From: an uncultured Clostridia bacterium
Lineage (GTDB): Bacteria; Bacillota; Clostridia; TANB77; CAG-508
Direction of reading: 5' to 3'
DNA: 35,145 nucleotides
Assembly: GCA_944386165.1 (NCBI GenBank)
Contig: CALXAA010000018.1
Location: forward strand, 1-35,145
This document shows positions 26,301 to 33,255 of this stretch, piece after piece. A program made the translations under genes and the position numbers. Within the stretch, counting starts at the first letter, position 1. Each line of letters starts with the position of its first letter. The notes beneath the pieces are model-generated. The model ran no database searches, was not told where the DNA came from, and was given only the letters and a program-made list of their open reading frames with translations.

Positions 26301-28109
26301 ATGAGGATAGAATTAGTATTGCTTATAGTATCTATTATAGCAAATGCTTTACTAATAGCAATAATCTTAAAATCAAATAGTAAAAAACAATTAAAAAATA
26401 TTTTCTTATTAAATCTAATTTTTCTATTAATTTGTACAACAGGACAATGTGCACAAATATTATTTGGAGACAAACTTGGTATAGATTTAATATATTATGA
26501 TTATTTTGTATATATTGGAACTTGTTTTTTACCGGTAAGTGTGTTTTTTACAGGATTAGTATATGCAAATACAAAGATAAAATTTAAAAAAAGATATTTA
26601 TTGTTGTTTATAATTCCTATATTATCATTAATTATATTATGGACAAATGATTTTCATCATTTGTTCTATGAACATTACTCTGTTAATTTTAAAACAAATA
26701 TATATGGACCTTATGTATTAATACATAATATATATTCATATGCATTGTTAATAATTGGAATTTTATATATGTTAGTATTTTCCATAAAAAATTCTGGAGT
26801 ATTTTCAAAACAATCTATGTTAATTGTAGTAGGAATAAGTATTCCAGTAATTGTAAACATATTAGGAACATTTCAAATTATACCAATGTCAATATACATA
26901 ACACCAATTACATTTACTATAACTGTTGTCTTATGTGCAATATCAATATTTAAATTTCAATTTTTAGGTGTAGCCCCAATTGCAATACAAAAAATAGTTG
27001 ATAGAATTTCAGACAGTTATGTTGTTTTAGACGAAAATATTAATATTATAGATTTTAACCAAACTTTTATAAAAACATTTAAAATAAAAAATACAAACTT
27101 AAGAAAATTAAATTTTATAACATTTTTAAAAAATTCAAAAATAAAAAAGCAAGCAATTGAAAAAATTGAAAAAAATATCAAAAAAGCAAATGAAACTAAA
27201 AAAACAGTAGCATTTGAACAAGAAGTAAAACTCATAAATAGATATTTTAATATAGAAATAACTCCTATATACTCACAAGGAAGCTTCTTAGGAACATTAT
27301 TTCTATTAAAAGATATAACACAACACAAACAAGATATTGAAACAATTAAGAGAAATCAAAATATTCTTATGGAAAGAGAGCGTTTAGCATCACTAGGACA
27401 ATTAATAGGAGGTATAGCACATAACTTAAAAACTCCAATAATGTCTATAGCAGGAGCAACAGAAGGACTAGAAAATTTAATAAAAGAATATGATGAATCT
27501 ATAGATGATCCTTTAGTAAATTCTCAAGATCATCATGAAATAGCTGCAGAAATGCAAAGTTGGATTCCTAAGATTAGAACATATACAGAATATATGTCTG
27601 ACATTATAACAACAGTTAAAGGCCAGGCAGTAGCACTAACAAATGAACAAGATGTTATTTTTACAGTAAGTGAACTTGTTAAAAGAGTAAATATATTAAT
27701 GAGACATGAATTAAAAAATGCATATATTAATTTAAATGTTTTAATGAAAATAGATGAAAATTTTACATTAAATGGCGATGTTAATAATCTTGTACAAGTT
27801 GTTGATAATATGATTTCAAATTCAATTCAAGCTTATAATGGAGCACATGAAAAAAGTATAGAACTTGAAGTTAATAAAAATGATAATAGTGTAATTATAA
27901 CAGTAAGAGACTTTGCTGGTGGACTTCCTAAAGAAGTACAAGAAAAATTATTTAAAGAAATGGTTACAACAAAAGGAAAAAATGGTACAGGACTTGGATT
28001 ATACATGTCATATTCAAATATAAAAGCTCATTTTGGAGGAGATATTACATATAAAACAGAAGATGGAAAAGGTACTGAATTTAATATAATAATACCAATA
28101 AAAAGATAA
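26301..28109 (+). CDS. Orphan sensor histidine kinase with 7TM N-terminus and PAS domain
   Basis: This 602-residue membrane kinase carries about seven hydrophobic segments within residues 1-220, resembling the N-terminal 7TM sensor of some clostridial histidine kinases. A PAS-like domain follows (about 235-345: ISDSYVVLDENINIIDFNQT). The dimerisation/phosphoacceptor segment reads LASLGQLIGGIAHNLKTPI with His374. The ATPase domain has an N-box (NLVQVVDNMISNSIQAY), RDFAGGLP and a G2 box TTKGKNGTGLGLYMS. The start is the ATG after AAGAAGGTGAATGAT; a GTG nine bases upstream overlaps that site. It lies 26 nt after the NRPS with no terminator between, so the two are probably one transcript. No response regulator is encoded in the window. 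Confidence 0.9.
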   Translation: MRIELVLLIVSIIANALLIAIILKSNSKKQLKNIFLLNLIFLLICTTGQCAQILFGDKLGIDLIYYDYFVYIGTCFLPVSVFFTGLVYANTKIKFKKRYLLLFIIPILSLIILWTNDFHHLFYEHYSVNFKTNIYGPYVLIHNIYSYALLIIGILYMLVFSIKNSGVFSKQSMLIVVGISIPVIVNILGTFQIIPMSIYITPITFTITVVLCAISIFKFQFLGVAPIAIQKIVDRISDSYVVLDENINIIDFNQTFIKTFKIKNTNLRKLNFITFLKNSKIKKQAIEKIEKNIKKANETKKTVAFEQEVKLINRYFNIEITPIYSQGSFLGTLFLLKDITQHKQDIETIKRNQNILMERERLASLGQLIGGIAHNLKTPIMSIAGATEGLENLIKEYDESIDDPLVNSQDHHEIAAEMQSWIPKIRTYTEYMSDIITTVKGQAVALTNEQDVIFTVSELVKRVNILMRHELKNAYINLNVLMKIDENFTLNGDVNNLVQVVDNMISNSIQAYNGAHEKSIELEVNKNDNSVIITVRDFAGGLPKEVQEKLFKEMVTTKGKNGTGLGLYMSYSNIKAHFGGDITYKTEDGKGTEFNIIIPIKR

Positions 28110-28112
28110 AAA

Positions 28113-28155
28113 AAAGACTGACAACTTTGGTTAAATACCAATATTGTCAGTCTTT
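28113..28155. terminator. Bidirectional terminator between kinase and CobW genes
   Basis: AAAGACTGACAA (28113-28124) pairs with TTGTCAGTCTTT (28144-28155), with an inner TTGGT/ACCAA stem and A/T runs on both sides. Confidence 0.85.
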
Positions 28156-28170
28156 ACTATTTTTAAAGAC

Positions 28171-29292
28171 TTATTTTGCTAAACATTTATCAAGTTCATC
28201 ACAAATTGATTTTTTATCCATATTTTGTCCAATGAAAACAAGCTTATTCATTCTATCTCCAACTTCTTCATCCCAGTCACGTTCCAAATCTGCATTAGCT
28301 TTTCTAAATGCATTTTGGTCTTGAATAGGAAATGTTGCAATCCATTGACCAGCTTCATATACTCCATTTTGTTTTCCTGCTTGTTCAAAAACATAAGACA
28401 TTTCGTCATCATTATCAAACCAAACAATACCTTTGCATCTAATAATGTTTCTTGGAAATTTATTAACAAATTCATGGAATTTAGATTCAACTAAAGGTTT
28501 TCTACGGTAATATACAAAAGTTCCAATTCCATATTCTTCTGTTTCACCTTCTTCAGCTTCTTCTTCTGTTTTATCTAATTCTTGAGCCCAACCTGCTGAA
28601 AGTGAAGCTTTTTCAAAATCAAATGCATGTGTATTCATAATTTCTTTAAAGTCAACATTAGAATAATTTGTTTCAATGATTTTTGCACTTGGTTGTAATT
28701 TTTTAACAACAGCTTTGACTTTTTCAAGTTCTTCTTTTGAAATTTCATCTACTTTGTTTAAAATTAATGTATTACAAAATTCAATTTGTTGAATTAGAAG
28801 ATTTTCAATATCTTCATCATCAATTTCTTCTTTTTCAAGTTCTTCACCACAATTGAATTCATCTCTTAATCTTAAAGCATCTACAACTGTTACAACATTG
28901 TCTAATCTACAAATTTTAGGTAGTCCATATTGTTTTGTAGAGTCTTGTAAAACAGTAATTGTTTGAGCTATTGGAATAGGCTCACAAATTCCACTTGCTT
29001 CAATTAATATGTAATCAAAATTTCCTGTTTTAATTAAATCAACAATTTGTTTCATTAAATCAACTTTTAATGTACAACAAATACATCCATTTTGTAAAGG
29101 AACTAAGCTATCATTTGTTTCTGTAACAACTCCTCCTTTTCCAATTAATGATGCATCTATATTTACTTCACCAATGTCATTAACAATTACAGCAACTTTG
29201 TATCCTTCTTGATTATTTAAAATGTTATTTATAAGAGTTGTTTTTCCTGCTCCTAAATATCCTGTTAATAGTGTAATTGGTACTGTTTTCAT
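28171..29292 (-). CDS. CobW/COG0523 family GTPase, putative metallochaperone
   Basis: This is a G3E-family GTPase of 373 residues. The P-loop GYLGAGKTT (11-19), the family's metal-binding CxCC motif in GCICCTL (Cys70, Cys72, Cys73), the ILIEASGICEP switch and the NKVDE specificity motif are clear. A CobW C-terminal domain follows (VYYRRKPLVESKFHEFVNKF and onward). Family members deliver zinc, cobalt or other metals to client enzymes. There are acidic stretches (about 145-160 and 240-255) but no His-rich loop, so metal and client cannot be read. An AGAGAGGAATG ribosome site precedes the ATG. It has its own promoter, divergent from the RelA/SpoT-like unit. Confidence 0.9.
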   Translation of the reverse strand: MKTVPITLLTGYLGAGKTTLINNILNNQEGYKVAVIVNDIGEVNIDASLIGKGGVVTETNDSLVPLQNGCICCTLKVDLMKQIVDLIKTGNFDYILIEASGICEPIPIAQTITVLQDSTKQYGLPKICRLDNVVTVVDALRLRDEFNCGEELEKEEIDDEDIENLLIQQIEFCNTLILNKVDEISKEELEKVKAVVKKLQPSAKIIETNYSNVDFKEIMNTHAFDFEKASLSAGWAQELDKTEEEAEEGETEEYGIGTFVYYRRKPLVESKFHEFVNKFPRNIIRCKGIVWFDNDDEMSYVFEQAGKQNGVYEAGQWIATFPIQDQNAFRKANADLERDWDEEVGDRMNKLVFIGQNMDKKSICDELDKCLAK

Positions 29293-29349
29293 AAAAAAAT
29301 CATTCCTCTCTTTATTAAAATTTTGTTAATATTTTATTTAAACATAAAA

Positions 29350-29378
29350 ATTATACCACATTTTACCATTAAAAGCTA
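29350..29378 (-). promoter_or_regulatory. Promoter of the CobW-family gene
   Basis: On the minus strand an extended -10, TGGTATAAT, has its TATAAT at 29350-29355. The -35 at standard spacing is poor. No obvious Zur-type palindrome was seen. Confidence 0.5.
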
Positions 29379-29405
29379 TACTTTTTTTGAAATTTGTGAT
29401 ATAAT
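29377..29405 (+). promoter_or_regulatory. Promoter of the RelA/SpoT-like two-gene unit
   Basis: An extended -10 TGATATAAT has TATAAT at 29400-29405. The -35 region is weak (TATACT at standard spacing). Divergent to, and nearly abutting, the CobW-gene promoter. Confidence 0.5.
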
Positions 29406-29444
29406 ATTAACATAAAAATATTTATAGAAAGGAAGATTGCACCA

Positions 29445-29642
29445 ATGCATTCTCAGTCTGCGTCCGCCCTTATTCATGAATCCTATCAGGATTCTGTGAG
29501 GAAATCCAAAACAACTCTTGAATTGTTGAAGAACTTTTATAGTTCTTTGCAAAAGAATAGAGCCAGAGTTAGAAAGGATGAGGAAGAAAAATTAACAAGG
29601 TTCATTGAAAGCATTCACATTGATGATGAAAAAAAGGAGTGA
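29445..29642 (+). CDS. Unrecognised 65-residue protein, paralogous to the N-terminus of the next gene
   Basis: This is the first gene of a two-gene unit. The 65-residue helical, charged protein reads ALIHESYQDSVRKSKTTLEL then LKNFYSSLQK. The following protein starts KLLHEAYNEALRRSTNVLEI then VNNLYKIVDE. The positions of HE-Y, R-S, LE and N-Y coincide, so the two are homologous over about 45 residues. It lacks the synthetase domain. A GAAAGGAAG ribosome site lies somewhat far from the ATG. The codon style (GCG, TCC, GCC, CTT) is unlike the surrounding genes. It could be an antitoxin-like or regulatory partner, or a decayed duplicate; the sequence does not decide. Confidence 0.7.
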   Translation: MHSQSASALIHESYQDSVRKSKTTLELLKNFYSSLQKNRARVRKDEEEKLTRFIESIHIDDEKKE

Positions 29643-29647
29643 ATTAA

Positions 29648-30601
29648 ATGACAGAGCAATCTTTAAAACTTCTTCATGAAGCCTACAATGAGGCTTTGCG
29701 GAGAAGTACAAATGTCTTGGAAATCGTCAACAATCTTTACAAGATTGTTGATGAAGAAAAGCAATTTCCAGAAGTCGACTTGGACACAATTGATGCATTT
29801 CTTGATGGGTTACGTGGTTGCATTAATACCCGAAAGAAAACCTTCGAGATTACTAATGTATGCACATACATTAGTATTGTCTTGATGTATATTGTTTTGT
29901 GGTGGAACGCCACCAGAAACGAAAGAATCGACATTTCGTGGAATGCAAGACGTAAGGGGCTAGAGAGTGAGTTGACAAAACTTCTCAAAAAGTCTATTGA
30001 ACAAGAAGTCTCTAGTTATATTGTTAGAGATAGGTTTGGTGTGAGAGCTATTATCTGGAATGATGATAGCGAAGAAGATGCAGTTGCTAAAATTTATACT
30101 GTGTACGATAACATAGTAGGAATTTTGGCGGGTAAGAGCAGAAAAGCAAAGAAGGAGTTCCTAACTTGGATTGATGAGAATCCTAGAATTGGAATTCTTG
30201 ACAAGGGAATCATAGAGTATATTCTTGATTCAGTACCTTTTGGTGTTGAATCAGTTAAGGATTATATTCATGAGCCGAAGCCAAATGGCTATCGGACCTT
30301 GCAATTTACTCTTTCAATACAGATGTACTCGGAAGTTCTTCCTGGTACGCAATTGGAAGTGCAGTTAAGAACACAAAAAATGCATGAGGATGCTGAAAAA
30401 GGAAAATCTTCTCATGCAAAATACAAGGAAAATGGTGTAGGAGAACTTTCTGATATATTCAAAGTGGAAAATGAGGATTTCAGCTCAATGAATATTCCTG
30501 GTTTCACTGGATATCAGAAAGACCAGGATGTGGATGGAATCCACTGGTCGAAGGAATTCTTTGACCGCCGTTTGTCATCAACACTGGTTCCTGAAAACTA
30601 G
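29648..30601 (+). CDS. RelA/SpoT synthetase-domain protein, small alarmone synthetase-like
   Basis: This 317-residue protein has three regions. The N-terminal helix pair (1-55) is shared with the 65-residue protein. A hydrophobic stretch (about 70-86: NVCTYISIVLMYIVLWW) is a possible membrane helix. A (p)ppGpp-synthetase-type domain covers about 90-262. Within the domain are ARRKGLESELTKLLKKS, VRDRFGVRAIIW (127-138), DYIHEPKPNGYRTLQF (205-220), LEVQLRT (236-242) and MHEDAEKGKSSHAKYK (245-260). The family Glu-x-Gln-x-Arg-Thr core is intact. The His usual after GYxSL is Gln. There is no HD hydrolase domain or TGS domain. The gene starts 5 nt after the previous stop with AAGGAG upstream. Base composition is atypical. 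Alarmone synthesis, or a toxSAS-type toxic activity, is inferred from the family. Confidence 0.82.
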   Translation: MTEQSLKLLHEAYNEALRRSTNVLEIVNNLYKIVDEEKQFPEVDLDTIDAFLDGLRGCINTRKKTFEITNVCTYISIVLMYIVLWWNATRNERIDISWNARRKGLESELTKLLKKSIEQEVSSYIVRDRFGVRAIIWNDDSEEDAVAKIYTVYDNIVGILAGKSRKAKKEFLTWIDENPRIGILDKGIIEYILDSVPFGVESVKDYIHEPKPNGYRTLQFTLSIQMYSEVLPGTQLEVQLRTQKMHEDAEKGKSSHAKYKENGVGELSDIFKVENEDFSSMNIPGFTGYQKDQDVDGIHWSKEFFDRRLSSTLVPEN

Positions 30602-30655
30602 GAAATTATAGCCCTTGAAAGGTAAGAACTTCCTAGATACTAATTTTTCCTTTCG

Positions 30656-30687
30656 TTCCCTGGGAAATATTTTCCCAGGGAATTTTA
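30656..30687 (+). terminator. Terminator of the RelA/SpoT-like unit
   Basis: TTCCCTGGGAA (30656-30666) pairs perfectly with TTCCCAGGGAA (30672-30682), followed by a short T-run. The remaining gap to the hydrogenase operon holds only that operon's promoter. Confidence 0.8.
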
Positions 30688-30726
30688 TGTATAAAAAAGT
30701 AAATTAAGAAAATTTATACATATTAA

Positions 30727-30755
30727 TTGCTATATTTGTCAGATAATGATATAAT
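30727..30755 (+). promoter_or_regulatory. Sigma-A promoter of the hydrogenase operon
   Basis: TTGCTA (30727-30732) and TATAAT (30750-30755) are 17 nt apart with an extended TGA before the -10, about 90 nt before the first gene. Confidence 0.75.
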
Positions 30756-30846
30756 GCAAATATATTTAAAACTTATAAAATTTTCATAACAACATAAACA
30801 TATACTAATAAATAAGTTTTAACCTTAAGAAAGGATGAGATAAAAC

Positions 30847-31329
30847 ATGGAAGAAAATTGCGTAGTACAAAAAATAACAACAGAAACAAAAGAAATTTTA
30901 GAAAAATATCCAAAAGAAAAAGACCAATTAATTATGATTTTAAATGATGTACAAGAAAAATATGGTTACATACCAAAACAAGCACAAATAGTTATTTCAG
31001 AAGAACTGTCAATTCCAATGGCAGAAATTTATGGAGTCATTACATTTTATTCAAGATTCACATTAGAACCAAAAGGAAAATATAATATTTCAATTTGTTT
31101 AGGAACAGCATGTTTTGTAAAAGGTTCACAATCAATATTAGATAGAGCAAAAGAAAGATTAAAAATAGAGCCAGGACAGGTAACACCTGATGGTAAATTT
31201 TCATTAGATGATGTAAGATGTGTTGGAGCATGTGGTTTAGCACCAGTATTTATGGTAAATGATGAAGTATATGGAAATGCAACAGTAAAAAAATTTGATG
31301 AGATACTAGATAAATATATGAATAAATAA
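30847..31329 (+). CDS. hydC: NuoE-like [2Fe-2S] subunit of NAD-dependent [FeFe] hydrogenase
   Basis: This 160-residue thioredoxin-fold ferredoxin belongs to the NuoE/HydC family. The [2Fe-2S] ligands are the cysteines of CLGTAC (Cys84, Cys89) and CVGAC (Cys125, Cys129). The N-terminal helical part (ILEKYPKEKDQLIMILNDVQ, EKYGYIP) is typical. In trimeric electron-bifurcating hydrogenases this subunit relays electrons with the HydB flavoprotein. It is first in a three-gene operon, 13 nt before hydB. The assignment to a hydrogenase rather than complex I follows from the neighbours. Confidence 0.92.
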   Translation: MEENCVVQKITTETKEILEKYPKEKDQLIMILNDVQEKYGYIPKQAQIVISEELSIPMAEIYGVITFYSRFTLEPKGKYNISICLGTACFVKGSQSILDRAKERLKIEPGQVTPDGKFSLDDVRCVGACGLAPVFMVNDEVYGNATVKKFDEILDKYMNK

Positions 31330-31342
31330 AAGGAGGTACCCC

Positions 31343-33199
31343 ATGAAAACAATTGAAGAATTAGAAAATATAAGAAATGAAAAAAGAAAAGAACTAGACT
31401 TAAGAGTAAATACAAATTCAGACACAAGAGAAAAACATATACTAGTATGTAGAGGAACAGGATGCACATCTTCAAAATCACCACAAATAATAGAAAATTT
31501 TAGAAGAATAATAGAAGAAAGAAACATTCAAAATGTAAGAGTCATCCAAACAGGATGTTTTGGACTATGTGCCAAAGGTCCAATAGTAATAATTAGACCA
31601 GAAGAAACATTTTATGCACATGTAAAACCAGAAGACTGTGAAGAAATAATAGATAAACATATATGTAATGGTCAAAAAGTAGAAAGACTTTTATGCAAAG
31701 ATATAGATGGAACAATTGTTAATAAATTAGATGATTTAAACTTTTATAAAAAGCAAAAAAGAATAGCATTAAAAAATTGTGGAGTAATAGACCCAGAAAA
31801 TATAGATGAATACATAGCATTTGATGGATATAAAGCAATAGAAAAAGTATTAACTCAAATGAATCCAGATGAAGTAATAGATGTTGTTACAAAATCAGGA
31901 CTAAGAGGACGTGGAGGAGCAGGATTCCCTACAGGAAAAAAATGGAGTTTTGCAAAAGCAGAAGTAAATGATCAAAAATACATAGTATGTAATGCAGACG
32001 AAGGAGACCCAGGAGCATTTATGGATAGAAGCATACTAGAAGGAGATCCACATTGTGTACTAGAAGCAATGGCAATTGCAGGATTTGCTATTGGAGCAAA
32101 GCAAGGATATATATATGTAAGAGCTGAATATCCAATAGCAGTACAAAGACTAAAAATAGCAATAAAACAAGCAAGAGAATATGGATTATTAGGAGACAAC
32201 ATATTAGGAACAGGCTTTAAATTTGATATTGACATTAGACTAGGAGCAGGGGCATTTGTTTGTGGAGAAGAAACAGCACTATTAGAATCAATAGAAGGAA
32301 AAAGAGGTCAACCAAGAGTAAAACCACCATATCCAGCAAGTAAAGGACTATTTGGAAAACCTACAGTTATAAATAATGTAGAAACATTAGCAAATATTAC
32401 AAAAATAATATTAAATGGTGCAGACTGGTTTGCAAGTATAGGAACAGAAAAATCAAAAGGAACAAAAGTATTTGCATTAGGCGGAAATGTAAACAATGTA
32501 GGACTTGTAGAAGTTCCAATGGGAACAACTTTAAGAGAAATTGTATATGACATTGGAGGAGGAATTCCAAATGGAAGAGAATTTAAAGCTGCCCAAACAG
32601 GAGGACCTTCAGGAGGATGTATACCTGCAGAACATTTAGACACTCCAATAGATTATGAATCTTTAGCAAGTATTGGTTCTATGATGGGATCAGGAGGACT
32701 AATTGTTATGGATGACACTAAATGTATGGTATCTTTAGCAAAATTTTATTTAGAGTTCACAGTAAAAGAAAGTTGTGGAAAATGTACTCCATGTAGAATT
32801 GGAACAAAAAGAATGTTAGAAATCTTAGAAAAATTATGTTCAGGAAATGCTGGAGAATATGATATATACAGATTAGAAAAATTAGCTGCAAACATAAAAA
32901 AAGCAAGTATATGTGGACTAGGACAAAGTGCTCCAAATCCTGTTATAAGTACTCTAAAATATTTTAGAGAAGAATATAGAGAACATGCTTTATTAAAAGA
33001 ATGTAAGGCATATGAATGTAAAGCACTAACAAAAATAGAAATAGACCCAGAATTATGCAAATCTTGTGGATTATGTCAAAGAAATTGTCCAGTTGGAGCA
33101 ATAGATGGAGAATTAAGAGAAAAAAGAACAATTAATCAAGATAAGTGTATAAAATGTGGAACATGTATAAAAAGCTGTCCATTTCATGCAATCAAATAA
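31343..33199 (+). CDS. hydB: NuoF-like flavoprotein subunit of NAD-dependent [FeFe] hydrogenase
   Basis: This is the FMN- and NAD(H)-binding beta subunit, 618 residues. An N-terminal thioredoxin-like [2Fe-2S] domain (about 30-115: CRGTGCTSSKS and CFGLC) is followed by the NuoF core with GLRGRGGAGFPTGKKW (about 186) and CNADEGDPGAFMDR. An SLBB region and the [4Fe-4S] motif SCGKCTPCRIGTKRM (about 477) come next. The C-terminus adds two [4Fe-4S] motifs, CKSCGLCQRNCP (about 572) and CIKCGTCIKSCP (about 602). This layout is that of HydB in bifurcating hydrogenases. AAAGGAGGTACCCC precedes the ATG. Confidence 0.95.
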   Translation: MKTIEELENIRNEKRKELDLRVNTNSDTREKHILVCRGTGCTSSKSPQIIENFRRIIEERNIQNVRVIQTGCFGLCAKGPIVIIRPEETFYAHVKPEDCEEIIDKHICNGQKVERLLCKDIDGTIVNKLDDLNFYKKQKRIALKNCGVIDPENIDEYIAFDGYKAIEKVLTQMNPDEVIDVVTKSGLRGRGGAGFPTGKKWSFAKAEVNDQKYIVCNADEGDPGAFMDRSILEGDPHCVLEAMAIAGFAIGAKQGYIYVRAEYPIAVQRLKIAIKQAREYGLLGDNILGTGFKFDIDIRLGAGAFVCGEETALLESIEGKRGQPRVKPPYPASKGLFGKPTVINNVETLANITKIILNGADWFASIGTEKSKGTKVFALGGNVNNVGLVEVPMGTTLREIVYDIGGGIPNGREFKAAQTGGPSGGCIPAEHLDTPIDYESLASIGSMMGSGGLIVMDDTKCMVSLAKFYLEFTVKESCGKCTPCRIGTKRMLEILEKLCSGNAGEYDIYRLEKLAANIKKASICGLGQSAPNPVISTLKYFREEYREHALLKECKAYECKALTKIEIDPELCKSCGLCQRNCPVGAIDGELREKRTINQDKCIKCGTCIKSCPFHAIK

Positions 33200-33255
33200 C
33201 AAAAGAAAAAATATATTCAATAAAAATTGCTGAAAATAAAAAATGAAAGGAAAAA

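Noticed and set aside
28127..28324. Plus-strand 65-codon ORF in the terminator and 3' end of the CobW-type gene
   Set aside because: It runs through a bidirectional terminator, lacks a ribosome site and mirrors the CobW coding strand.
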